Source: Heterobilharzia americana (lineage: Eukaryota; Platyhelminthes; Trematoda; Strigeidida; Schistosomatidae). Taken from it: 64,000 bases of DNA. Both the position numbers and the translations under genes were made by a program. Location of the stretch: positions 2,542,001-2,606,000 of the forward strand of contig OX104130.1 in NCBI GenBank assembly GCA_944470555.2. The letters run 5' to 3'. Below are positions 35,571 to 45,612 of this stretch, piece by piece. Position 1 is the first letter of the stretch. Each line of letters begins with the position of its first letter. Below the pieces are notes generated by a model. The model was not told the DNA's origin. It searched no databases and worked only from the letters and a program-made list of their open reading frames with translations.

Positions 35571-36665
35571 GTCCTTCTTAAATGCACACACTTGACGTTG
35601 TCATTTTGTAGTCGAGCACGTGGAAGCTTCACTGCTGCTTCTCTGTTGCGGCTACTAAGGTGCGGACATACACTTACTCGTACTAACTGGCAATCAGAGA
35701 CCAAGCGGATACTTTATAAAGAGTGACAATCCTCCAACGATAGTAATATGGTCAATCTGTGTCTATTGTTGGTCTGATGTCGGCGGATGCCATGTAAGAC
35801 AGTGACTCTCGTGATACTTGAAGTTGTTGCTGCCCAGAAACAAGCGATTGTCGGAGCAAAATTCCAAGAGACGATCACCATTGTCGTTTCAATGGCACGA
35901 GATTCTATAGATAGCTCTGAAACGCCTTTTCGATTAACCCAGCTTTTCCACTGGAGCGTTGAAGTCACTTACCACCACGACTAAATCTGAACATTTTACT
36001 TTCTTTGGCAAAATTGACAGGTTTTAATCGAATTCATTATCTATCGTCCGAACTGCAGGTAGTGAGCACGTAGGCGGAGATTACAAATAAGCATTGGTTA
36101 GTCTCACAATCTTTCCTAGGCCTTGCTTGCTGTTGGTACTTCTCGGATGCCCACATCTTGGAAGTTGTTTCTGTAGGCTACCTGAAAGAGAAAACTGATT
36201 ACTGGTGGTGCGTGACTGCAGAACCCAACAGACATCTGATTGAGGCTGTTTATACGCAACCTTTTTGGAAGTTTCTGATCACCATTTAATTGTGTTACTG
36301 ACGTGGGAGTAAAACCTCTTCCGATGGTACCGGAAAACTATAGGGAGAAGAGAGTGTTATTTTGGGGACCACGTTTCCCAACCCCTCATTATAAGGAAGA
36401 CAAAATCCACATGGTACCACTTGTCGTTCGTTTACTGCTATCACATGCCCCCCAGCCAGCAGTTCTACTTCTCTCTCGTAACTCCATCATGCCGTAGTAA
36501 TGTGTACTATGGCGGTACCTACTTCTCCTCTTACCACTGTCGAACAGGCATTTTAGCATGGTAGGGAGGACCTCAAGGAATAAGCATTTCAGCCAGCATA
36601 GCTCGTTGGGTCACTGTAATAAGCAACCCCCGCTAACACGTCAAGACAGCAGATATAGCAGTAGT
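35571..36665 (-). mobile_element. Old RTE copy, 5' segment right of the nested insertion
   Basis: Continues the element at 30881-31730. On the - strand it holds the 5' UTR (36665 down to about 36350, with the words ACGAGCTATGCTGG and GAGGTCCTCC), the endonuclease (broken), GIRRHQTNNRHR near 35790 and the linker start near 35600. All frames are disrupted. It is as diverged as the other old - strand copy at 15214-17660. Confidence 0.75.
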
Positions 36666-36889
36666 CATGGTTCATTGGATTAGTCACTTGGCTTTCAACC
36701 AGCTGGTTATTTAATCGAGATGCATCCCACCTAATGAGGTTTGAAATGCCAGGTATTATTATTTGTTTGTATGCAAAAGGGTTTGGATTCATGTGGGTTT
36801 CTAGTTGTTGTGTCATTTTAATGTATTCCAATTTTAGTTATTTTGTTGAATCTTTAGCTTTCGTATTGAATGGTATTTCTTTTTTCCAG

Positions 36890-36979
36890 CTGATTGGATT
36901 GATATTTGCCATGACACTTTGTTGCGCTGTCAGCGGACGTGATCCGAACGCTTACTACCGAGCAGTACAAACAGCTTGA
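36890..36979 (+). CDS. Tetraspanin last exon: end of TM4, C-terminal tail, stop
   Basis: Acceptor TTTCTTTTTTCCAG at 36889 opens a phase-0 exon encoding LIGLIFAMTLCCAV, the second half of a fourth helix ending in the paired cysteines usual at the inner face, then the short tail SGRDPNAYYRAVQTA and a TGA stop at 36977-36979. The match to tetraspanin C-termini (IGLIFAM followed by LCC) is strong. It is 12.3 kb downstream of the CCG exon. At least one exon, carrying the last loop cysteine and the first half of TM4, is needed between them. The total length would be about 250 residues, normal for the family. Confidence 0.82.
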   Translation: MIGLIFAMTLCCAVSGRDPNAYYRAVQTA

Positions 36980-38715
36980 AACATGTCCCAAGAAATCCCC
37001 AAACCTTATTGATCTCTTCGAAAATTTATCGTATAATCTTTGCTTTTTATACACACATACACAAATTAAGCGCTTTTGATTCGGTTTCACTTCAAAATAT
37101 AGTGGAATATATGTATGACTAGTAAGTCTTCTTTACCTTTGGCAAAAATGCTGCCATTTCAATCATTACATCATCGTGAATGTTGTTGTCCACTTTAGTC
37201 GGTTCCACATACATACACACAGATATTATAGGGGATGGGGCAATCGAATTTCTGATCTTTTTTGTTTCCTTATATTCTTATTGTACAAAGAAGGGAGAAG
37301 TATACAGAAGCAGTGTATATCTCACGCTTCACCGCATTGAATATTCATATACATATGTATGAAAGTGAAAAGTAGTCCAGCATTTCCAGAAAAAGGGTTT
37401 TTCGTCCAACTTTTCTCAATATTTTGCATCTTTTGTGAGTATTTATAACTAGTTGTGGCGAGAATCTTGTCATGTGCATCCTCTCTGTTTATCTGTAGCT
37501 TTTTGTTGTTGTTGTTAGTGATTTTTCTGTCATTCCGAGTTTCCATTTTTCGGTGAAAATTATTAAGTGTTTATCTTTGTGGGTATTTTCTCGATTTTCT
37601 AAAATATTCCTTTTACGGTGTACCTGATTGTTTCCCTTGTGCTATACGCACATCATGACTATCCCTCAACCTGGCTGAATGCGTATCTGCCCGTTATAGG
37701 ACTTCTCCGCATATTGGAAACATTTGCTTTCAACTCTTCAATCCAGCTCGCTCATCACCTACCATTTTTCATGCGAGACGCTATCATCCTTTTTTGTATA
37801 CGCTTTTTTAAAAGTTTTTCTAAATCCACACACAATATGTTATGTATGTATCAACAGCTCGAATTCCATGCTACTTGTTTTGATTTCGGGTTTCATGTTT
37901 GGTTGGATATATGGTGAAATGTCGTCTACTCTTGCTTTCCAACCGCCAGCTACATTCATCCCTATTACCATTGACTATTCGATTATTATTTCATTCTGCC
38001 TCGGATTACCTCTTGGTTTCACATCGATGACAAAACCTTTTTCTACCACTATCTAAGCGTATTTGATTGTCAAATAATCATTTATATATTACCTCTATTG
38101 CTAAAATTACACAATATATAAATAATACAGTATATAACATGTTTGATGTGTTATGTGTCCTGAAATGTTAGTTACTTTCTCCACGTCAATGGTTATCTAC
38201 GTTTCGCATTGTGTATAATCTCAGCTGTTTGACAATTTCTCTACCTTTATATATGCGGTTTATGATTTTCACTAATACGGACTTAGACTGCAAACTGACG
38301 AGGTCAGTAGAACAACGCTGTGAAATAAAAAAAGAAGTGCCGAAGCTTTCTAATTGTTTTTAAAACAAGTCAATTTGGAGTTTGTGCAAGTAATACATCA
38401 CTTATTTCTTCAAAGCATATACGGAAATCTCATCAATATTGACCGGGCATTCTCGTGTCTAAAGGAAGCGCAAGGGTTTGCACACCAATTGTGTTGAGGG
38501 GGGAGTACATTGATACTGCGAAACCGTTGTCAGCATATAGCAATCGCTATTCAACCAATCATCGATTCAGAAGAATAACGAATTTGTAGACTTACTTAAT
38601 TCCCCACAGGTTTTTTTCCGTCTCATTTGTGAATTGTGAATAAACTATAGGATGTATTCGATTGGCGATTTTCATTTTTCGTGTATGGTTTAGGCACTTA
38701 ATCTTCAATTTAGAG
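36980..38715 (+). other. Probable 3' UTR and downstream DNA of the tetraspanin gene
   Basis: No firm poly(A) site could be chosen. AATAAA occurs at 38324-38329 and 38639-38644, both more than 1.3 kb after the stop. Open frames near 37618-38056 are hydrophobic but overlap in two frames and lack family features, so I treat them as chance. Confidence 0.3.
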
Positions 38716-38717
38716 GT

Positions 38718-38832
38718 TTGTCGATGGGTGAGCACTGCTGAGAAGTTTCTTACTTGGACGAAACAGTTGCCCAGTACTCCAAGGTTTTCATTAGTTTTCC
38801 AACTGATGTCAGTCTCCGATGAATGTTCTCCG
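38718..38832 (+). repeat. 3' body of a tRNA-derived SINE
   Basis: The string from GTCGATGGGTGAGCACTGCT through GGACGAAACAGTTGCCCAGT to TGATGTCAGTCTCCGATGAA aligns with the body of the SINE at 42955-43045. The tRNA-like head is missing. Confidence 0.5.
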
Positions 38833-39064
38833 TTGAGCTCAATTTCCAGCCGTTAACCGATCTGTTGGATACATACTGCATCTACCGAGATCCCACCAAC
38901 CTTGACATGATGTATGTGGCTGAAAGTATTGTTGTACGTGGTTTCTATGTGACATCGTAAACCAGCAATGTAATAGATCTAAACATATCCCAAGGAAAAC
39001 GAAATGCATGTGTCGAGATGCGCTGTTAACTTGCTTGAAAGTCCTATCTTGGTGTAATCATTGT

Positions 39065-39386
39065 ATATCATTATCAACATAGTACCAGGCAATACTGCGT
39101 AACGGTGTAAGTTTCCAGACATCAGCACAACAAGTAAAAGAGTAGTAAGATGAAGAAAGAAAGAAAAATCGGTCAAAAGGAGTAAAAGAGAGGAAGAAGG
39201 AATGAGAAGATGCTGAATTCAGTATAGCGGTCTAGATGAAGTGTAGGTGCACCTGAACCACTGACATCGATTCCGAACTATATCATCTAGAGTCTTCAAC
39301 CACTGGTTTCTGTCGTCACGTAGTCTCCAACCGGCTAGTCTGCATTTCCCTACACGGCTGAAACCAACAGTCAAGGACTTCGTATA
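39065..39386 (-). mobile_element. RTE 3'-end fragment, inverted next to copy 3
   Basis: Reverse complement of the RTE 3' end. It starts at the tail (TCATTATCAACATAGTACCA), passes through the 3' UTR, and ends in the region encoding KSLTVGLSHVGRCRLGGW. It is clearly more diverged than copy 3, so it is an independent older insertion and not the inverted 5' part of copy 3. Confidence 0.75.
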
Positions 39387-42236
39387 GTGATATTGTATTT
39401 TATTCTGGTTATCTTTAACTTGGTTTCAGCCTTAAACCTACTTCATGTGACATGGTGCGACAATGTAGGTATAGCATTAAGCACCAGGGCAGAAAACTCA
39501 CTACTAGACTGGATCCCAGTTGATAGTCGCCTCTGCGCTATGAGGCTGAACGGCACAGTGAGAACTAAAAGGAATAGTGAGACTCGCCGTTGTCTCTTTG
39601 TAATCTCTGCTTACGCACCCACTGACTGTAGTTCGGATGAAGTGAAGGACGAGTTCTACCATAAACTGTCTAACCTCCTCTCGAAAGCCAAACGTTCGGA
39701 CGTAGTGGTTGTTGCAGGTGACCTCAACGCACAGGTGGGTAGACTGAGTGAGGCAGAAAGGCACTTAGGTGGCACTTTCGGAATCCCAGCTGAACGTACA
39801 GATAACGGTGATCGCCTATTACAACTATGCTCAGATAACCGCCTATTTTTAGCCAGCACAAATTTCAGACATAAAGAAAGGCACTGTCTGACCTGGCGTC
39901 CACCGAGCTCGACTCAGCGATGGACACAGATAGACCACATTGCTATTAGTCATCGCTGGAGAGGATCGGTGGAAGACTGCCGCTCCTTCTGGAGTACGTG
40001 TTTGGACAGCGATCATGCGTTGGTCCGAGCACGTATATGCCTGCGTCTCAATGGACGTAGAAAAAATTTGGCAACAAAACCACTACGAGTTCTGCTGGAC
40101 AACGAAAACACCAAAGCCGTGTTCAGTGAGAAGTTGGCTAGGCAGTTATCGGAACAAAAGACTGTCACTCATCCAGAAGAAGCTTGGTGCCATCTTCAGT
40201 CTACTGTAAAAGCAGCACTGGAGACTGTAGCCGACTCCAAGATAATGGCTAAAAAGAGCCAGTGGATATCAGCAGCTTCTTCCAAACTAATGGATGCACG
40301 TGAATGCATCCCTGCAGGCTCTGAGTACAATGAAGAGCGAGCGCAACTTAAAAATAAACTGACGAAAAGTCTGCGCAACGATCGTGAACAGTGGTGGGCA
40401 GCAAAGGCTAAAGAGATGGAAAAGGCAGCGGCGATCGGTAACAGTAGACAGTTATTTAGACTTATTAAGGAGACTGGGGGGAAATGGTCAACAACAGTTA
40501 GTGAGGTTATAGCGGAGAAGGACGGATCGGCGATTCACTCGCAGGGAAGGCGACTGGGACGATGGGCAGAACACTTTGAGGAACAGTTTAACTGGCCTCC
40601 AGCCACCATTGCGCTGCCCGCTATCCAGTCGGACCCTGAATGGGACATAGAGACAGGTCCCCCAACACTAGAAGAAGTTGAGAAAGCGGTAGGTAGCCTG
40701 AAACGGGGAAGGGCAGCAGGACCAGACGGACTACCTGCTGAGGTATACAAGAATGGTGGTAGAGTTCTCTTAGTCAGGCTAACGGAAGTGTTAGCCAGTA
40801 TATGGGAATCAAATACGATCCCCTCCGACTGGTCTAAGTCACTGATCATCCCAGTCTTCAAGAAAGGCGAGAAGTCCTCTTGTGATAACCACAGAGGAAT
40901 CAGCCTGACAAACATAGTGTCTAAGATCCTAAGTTCTATAATTCTCCGACGCCTGAGTGGAGCTCGGGAACAGCAAGCCCGAGAAAACCAGGCAGGCTTT
41001 AGACCTGGCCGTGGATGTATCGACCAAATATTCACACTGCGCCAGGTCCTGGAACATAGGCATGCTTACAGACGCCCGACAATAGCTGTATTTCTCGACC
41101 TGAAGGCGGCATTTGACTCCGTTGATCGAGAAGTCTTATGGCAGTGTCTGTCACTGAAAGGCGTGCCTAGTAAGTACATCACCTTATTGAAAGCTCTCTA
41201 CTCGAACACTTGTGGGCATGTTAGAGCCTATGGTGAGTTGTCCAGGGAGCTATACTCATCAAGTGGTGTCCGTCAAGGATGCCCACTATCCCCATTCTTA
41301 TTTAATTTTATCATAGATATTCTTATGGAGGTTTCCCTCTCGTCACCTAATTACAAAGACGTTGACCGGATCACAGGTGAATTTTCCTTAGATCTAGAAT
41401 ATGCAGATGACATAGTCCTGTTAGGTGAAGACGCTGACAAGATGCAGAGTCTTCTGAACACTTTGAGTGGGAATTTGAGAATGTTTGGGATGCGATTTTC
41501 ACCACCCAAATGCAAATTTTTGCTCCAGGACTGGTCTTCAGCGGTACCGCGGTTAACAATAGAGAGTGAAGTGGTTGAGTGTGTTGACCACTTCACTTAC
41601 CTGGGAAGTAGGATCAACTCCGGTGGGTTAGTTGCCGATGAGATTTCTGCACGGATACAAAAGGCTCGATTGGCTTTTGCCAATTTGCGCCACCTATGGC
41701 GCCGCCGTGATATTCGTTTGTCTATTAAGGGTCGCGTGTACTGCACAGCAGTCCGCTCTGTTCTACTGTATGGCTGTGAAACATGGCCATTGAAAGTGGA
41801 AGACATGAGAAGGTTACAGGTATTTGACCACCGTTGCCTTCGTAGTATAGGACGTATTCCGTGGTGTCACCATGTGAGTAATGCAGAAGTTAGGTGTAGA
41901 GTTTTAGGGAGAAGAGGTAAGTCAGTCGACGAGGTTGTGAACCTTCATCGACTGAGATGGTTGGGACACGTACTACGTATGCCTAGTCACCGATTGCCTC
42001 GTCACACAATGTTGGCTGAGGTGGGTTCAGGCTGGAAAAAGGCCCGAGGTGGCCAGACTAAAACATGGCACCAATGTATGAAGTCTCTGACTGTTGGTTT
42101 AAGCCATGTAGGACGATGCAGACTAGGTGGTTGGGGTCCACGGGACAAGAGGAACCAGTGGTTGGAGACCCTAGGTGATATGGCTCAGAACCGAAGTCAG
42201 TGGCGCAGATGTATACACACATTATCCTCATCTTAA
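39387..42236 (+). CDS. RTE endonuclease-reverse transcriptase, copy 3, 949 codons open
   Basis: The longest open frame in the window. Element sequence starts at codon 27 (39465); the first 26 codons (MILYFILVIFNLVS...) come from older DNA upstream. The endonuclease therefore lacks its N-terminal part with the catalytic Asn and Glu but keeps VVVAGDLNAQVG (about residue 109), QIDHIAISHRW and SDHALV (about 207). The linker is intact. The reverse transcriptase looks complete: RGRAAGPDGLPAEVY, ENQAGFRPGRGC (about 533), FLDLKAAFDSVDRE with its Asp (about 570), GVRQGCPLSPFLFNFI, the catalytic YADD at residues 672-675, then FANLRHLWRRRDIR and the C-terminal CETWPLKVEDMRRLQVFDHR and HRLRWLGHVLRM regions. 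RT activity is plausible; self-mobilisation is doubtful without a whole endonuclease. Whether the frame is expressed is unknown. Confidence 0.85.
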   Translation: MILYFILVIFNLVSALNLLHVTWCDNVGIALSTRAENSLLDWIPVDSRLCAMRLNGTVRTKRNSETRRCLFVISAYAPTDCSSDEVKDEFYHKLSNLLSKAKRSDVVVVAGDLNAQVGRLSEAERHLGGTFGIPAERTDNGDRLLQLCSDNRLFLASTNFRHKERHCLTWRPPSSTQRWTQIDHIAISHRWRGSVEDCRSFWSTCLDSDHALVRARICLRLNGRRKNLATKPLRVLLDNENTKAVFSEKLARQLSEQKTVTHPEEAWCHLQSTVKAALETVADSKIMAKKSQWISAASSKLMDARECIPAGSEYNEERAQLKNKLTKSLRNDREQWWAAKAKEMEKAAAIGNSRQLFRLIKETGGKWSTTVSEVIAEKDGSAIHSQGRRLGRWAEHFEEQFNWPPATIALPAIQSDPEWDIETGPPTLEEVEKAVGSLKRGRAAGPDGLPAEVYKNGGRVLLVRLTEVLASIWESNTIPSDWSKSLIIPVFKKGEKSSCDNHRGISLTNIVSKILSSIILRRLSGAREQQARENQAGFRPGRGCIDQIFTLRQVLEHRHAYRRPTIAVFLDLKAAFDSVDREVLWQCLSLKGVPSKYITLLKALYSNTCGHVRAYGELSRELYSSSGVRQGCPLSPFLFNFIIDILMEVSLSSPNYKDVDRITGEFSLDLEYADDIVLLGEDADKMQSLLNTLSGNLRMFGMRFSPPKCKFLLQDWSSAVPRLTIESEVVECVDHFTYLGSRINSGGLVADEISARIQKARLAFANLRHLWRRRDIRLSIKGRVYCTAVRSVLLYGCETWPLKVEDMRRLQVFDHRCLRSIGRIPWCHHVSNAEVRCRVLGRRGKSVDEVVNLHRLRWLGHVLRMPSHRLPRHTMLAEVGSGWKKARGGQTKTWHQCMKSLTVGLSHVGRCRLGGWGPRDKRNQWLETLGDMAQNRSQWRRCIHTLSSS

Positions 42237-42432
42237 CAACGCTATACCGAATCTCACTATTTTGTCACTCCTCTTTCCTTTCTTCTCGTACTTTATATTT
42301 CTTTTGACTGCATTCACTTATCTTCATCCTTCACCTCACTACCTTTTTACTTGATGTGCTGATATGAGGTGTGGCAACTCGGACCGTTACGCAGTAATGC
42401 CTGGTCCTATGTTGATAATGATGATGATGATG
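39465..42432 (+). mobile_element. RTE-clade retrotransposon, copy 3 (5'-truncated, young)
   Basis: A 5'-truncated insertion of about 2.97 kb beginning inside the endonuclease (GTAGGTATAGCATTAAGCA) and ending in the (ATG)n tail GTTGATAATGATGATGATGATG. 5' truncation with a short 3' tandem tail is usual for target-primed reverse transcription. The absence of internal stops suggests recent insertion. The 3' UTR differs from copy 2 at only a few positions. Confidence 0.9.
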
Positions 42433-42621
42433 TAGACGGTGACCAGACACGTCCCAGCCATCTGAATAGATGAAGGTTCACAATCATATCAACTGACTTC
42501 CCTCTCCTCATTTAATTTTTATACCTGACTTCTGTTACTGTCAGAGGGAACGTGTCGAGATGCACAGACAGATTTACTACTGTAAGTCAATAAAGGAAGT
42601 TGAATTTTTGAGGATTTAGAG

Positions 42622-42830
42622 ATTTTTTTTTCCAGCTGATATTCATCATGGACAAATATTAGTTGGAGGAACATTGGGAGCCTTGGAGCACTGCACAGCT
42701 GTTTTGCCCTACTGTGGGACTCTCCAGCAGTGCGCACCCACTACCCCACCTTGACAGGGATCGAGCCCGCGACCTTCGGGTCCCGTGGCCAGCACGTTGA
42801 CATTGAGCCACTCAACGGCGACACTGAGTG
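42622..42830 (-). repeat. tRNA-derived SINE, - strand member of a head-to-head pair
   Basis: On the - strand: head AGTGGCTCAATGTCAACGTG (A-box-like), GGGCTCGATCCCTG (B-box-like), then GTGGGTGCGCACTGCTGGAG, GGGCAAAACAGCTGTGCAGT and the tail TGATGAATATCAGCTGG with a run of A. It faces the + strand copy starting at about 42831. Confidence 0.7.
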
Positions 42831-43066
42831 ATAGTCACGCTATGCTGTGAACTGATGTTTGAAATATGAACCACTGGATTCCGACTTAGTGGCTCAATCG
42901 TAATGTGCTGGTCACGGGACCTGGAGGTCTTGGGTTCGATCCCTGGCAGGGTCGTGGATGCACACTGTCGAAGAGTCCAGGGCCAGGACGAAAAAGCTGT
43001 CACAGGCTCCCAATGTTCCTCCGACGGATGTCAGTCTATGATGAATACCAACTTGAAAAAATAGTG
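42831..43066 (+). repeat. tRNA-derived SINE, + strand member of a head-to-head pair
   Basis: tRNA-like head 42887-42950 with an A box matching the TRGYNNARNNG consensus (TGGCTCAATCG) and a perfect B box (GGTTCGATCCC), so a Pol III promoter is recognisable. The body has GTCGTGGATGCACACTG, CCAGGACGAAAAAGCTGTC and the tail TGATGAATACCAACTTG followed by A-rich sequence. About 55 bp upstream of the head (ATGCTGTGAACTGATGTTTG) are also shared with the copies near 57530 and 60230, so they belong to the element. Confidence 0.75.
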
Positions 43067-43890
43067 GGAGTATTGTTCCAAATCAAATTGATTTTAACAT
43101 TTAGTGGACAAAAGTTTCTAGCGTAAATGCGAAACTGTAAGTGATATTATCCACTCGTCTCGATCGGTACTTTTGCATGAAAGTCTTATCGCTTAATATT
43201 GTATGAAATTATTTGTTTTTCGTTTCAATTTGGATTGATTTGTTATAGAATCACATTTGCACTTTACTATGTGTTATTAAATATATCAGTGTTTAGTAAG
43301 CAACTGAATATTTGATTCATGTGAGACCGAATAATCGTGTTTTTTTGGCTTGAATAGTTTCGTTTAACTGACATAATGAAACCTTGATAAAGTTTTAAAC
43401 GAGCGAAGGTCTGTACATTCGGCTCTAACTCGTATAACTTTGCCAATCTAGTCCAACTATCTAATGTCGTTACGTTCACTAGACCAATGAAACTCGTTAT
43501 TGCGTGCTCGCTCACGTTACTGCATGATCTTTTAACCTTGAAATGGTGGCTGTTAATACTTGTCACTTCATTCATTCATGGGTATTCGTTTAGTCTCATT
43601 ACCTTTTCTGTCTTAGTTCCTTCAGCACGAAATGGATAAATAATGATGAGTAAGTAAGTTTTGAAAAAAAATTAGTAAGTAGGGAAAGTCCATGTCGTGA
43701 TTGCCCAATCTGTAACTGGCATATTGTTTTAATGTAAGGTGAAAATTTGGGCAATGCTGTAAAGTATAATTCCACATTACATTGTTGATTTGATTCAGCA
43801 TACAGTAAATCTGAATAATTTACTTCATGATATTTCGCGTAGAATTTCTTGCTCAAATTCATATCAAAGTGATTTTAAAGGTGAGATTCA
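43067..43890. other. Unassigned intergenic DNA
   Basis: Two - strand open frames of 87 and 102 codons (43267-43575, 43599-43862) have no recognised family features. No repeat was identified. Confidence 0.35.
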
Positions 43891-43897
43891 AACAATG

Positions 43898-43975
43898 ATC
43901 CCCGCAACGTACAAACCAACGCCCTCCGGGTTACCGTCTTGGTGCCCTACTAACTGAGCAGGTGCATGCAGCTGA
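43898..43975 (-). repeat. tRNA-like SINE head, diverged
   Basis: On the - strand CTGCTCAGTTAGTAGGGCAC, then GACGGTAACCCGG, resembles the D arm and anticodon arm of the tRNA-like core at 22445-22518, but the T arm is decayed. The flank AATCTCACCTTTAAAATC also recalls that family. Probably a third, older copy. Confidence 0.4.
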
Positions 43976-43985
43976 CGAGTTTCGA

Positions 43986-44800
43986 ACATGACGAAATGTC
44001 CATGCTGGACTCCATTGTTATTTCACTGGCTTCCAATATGATCGAGCATCGTCCTACACCACATTAAGTTTGGGAATCCTGGTTGTTTCTTCACACTTGC
44101 AATGTAAGTATTGAGTCGAATTCAGCTGCGAAATTCTGATGATACCTATGACAGCTTTCTATTACATCGACCGATGTTGTTGCTCTTTTGTGATACTTCA
44201 TCATCACTGAGACTTGATAATGTTGACCAATGGGCTTAAGTAGCTTGGTCATAAAGATTATTCTTGTAGCGTTCTAACAGAATCCAATATTTTAATGTGA
44301 CTATCAGCTTGAACCATGCAATATAGTAGTGCACTTTATTTCGATGTTGGATGTTAGGAATCAGTACTGTGCGGTGACCAATTTGTATTCATACTCCGTG
44401 TGATTTGGTGTAATCATGATCTGAATCGATTATTGCTGAAGTCTTAACCTTCACTGCATTGGAATAACTTTGAATCTCTTATGGAAGATAACCGAAAGCA
44501 AGATCGGGGATACACCATGCTGATGAGTGCTAACAGCCTCGAAACAATTATCCAGGGATTCCTTTCGATTAACACCTAACGCCACAATTCTTAAATGTTT
44601 CATATCCATTATTATTTAGCACATAGGTTGTAGGTACTAGATGAATTTATATAACACTTGTCCAATTTGAAAATTATCAGATGATGATAGTACTGCTAAC
44701 ATTTAAATATCGTGTTTATATTTGTTAGATAGCCTATCATGGTTATTTATTCCGTGCGTGGTAATTGTCAGTGAAGTGATCTGTCTTGGTGATGAAATCT
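43986..44800. other. Unassigned intergenic DNA
   Basis: AT-rich. Nothing recognised on either strand. Confidence 0.4.
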
Positions 44801-44804
44801 AAGC

Positions 44805-45612
44805 GTTCAGAGGTTGGATAGTACCAGTCGGTCACCATCAACGTTGAAACCTAAAATTACTGTAAAACAGTCGAAGTTGACACATATCATATCAGTATAT
44901 CGTGGCAGTAGTCACGTAGGTGTAAGGTAGAGAGATAAGAAAGAAAAAGGGATAAGTTATTTAAATAAAACAAATTCGGTACGACAATTAAGATGAAGAT
45001 AACCTGTGGATGCATCTGCATCACTGGGATTGATATTCTGAGCCGTACCACCCAGTCACCAATCTTGGCTTCCATGCGGATCCCCGCCGGGAATTCTGAG
45101 TTACTAGAACCGACAGTCAGAAACTTCATTAACTTGTGCGGTTTTTTAAATATGGCCACCTTTGGGCTGGATCTACTTCAGTTGAGATTGTACGATGAGA
45201 CAGAAGGTGACTAGGCATATGTAACTCGTGTTCCAGCCAGCGACCTTAGTCGATGAAGATTTACAACCTCATCGACTGACTTTCCTCTTCTGCTCAGAAC
45301 TTGCCGGGGATAACCCGACTTTCTAGGTAAATGGACTGTTCAACTGCTTCACTTGCTATTGTTAGACAGCGCACCAGTGAAGATCACTCCTAGTGCAACT
45401 ATTTACAATTGAGTGGTAAGAAATACATCCTCAGATTACCACTTAGGGTGTGTAGAAACCTCTGTATTTTGTTAGCGTCTTCATCTTATTGGACTATATC
45501 ATGCGCGTACTCTAGTAATACTAATGAATCTCCTGTAATAAGGTCAATCTCTGTGAAGTCAAACAAGGAAAGAGTGACCTCCATAAGTACGTACAATTAT
45601 GAAGTGTTGATC
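44805..45612 (-). mobile_element. RTE fragment (RT after the active site to 3' UTR)
   Basis: Reverse complement of the RTE from a MEVTLS-like stretch (45575) through the region after the catalytic box (45500) and FRMFG-like sequence to the C-terminus and 3' UTR (GATATGATATGTGTCAACTT near 44885, read on -). Frames are broken. Confidence 0.65.

Noticed and set aside
37618..38056. Two overlapping hydrophobic open frames downstream of the tetraspanin stop
   Set aside because: They overlap in different frames, have no splice or family features and lie where a 3' UTR is expected.
39065..42432. Twin-priming inversion of a single RTE insertion
   Set aside because: The inverted piece is the 3' end including the tail and is much more diverged than copy 3, so the two are separate insertions.
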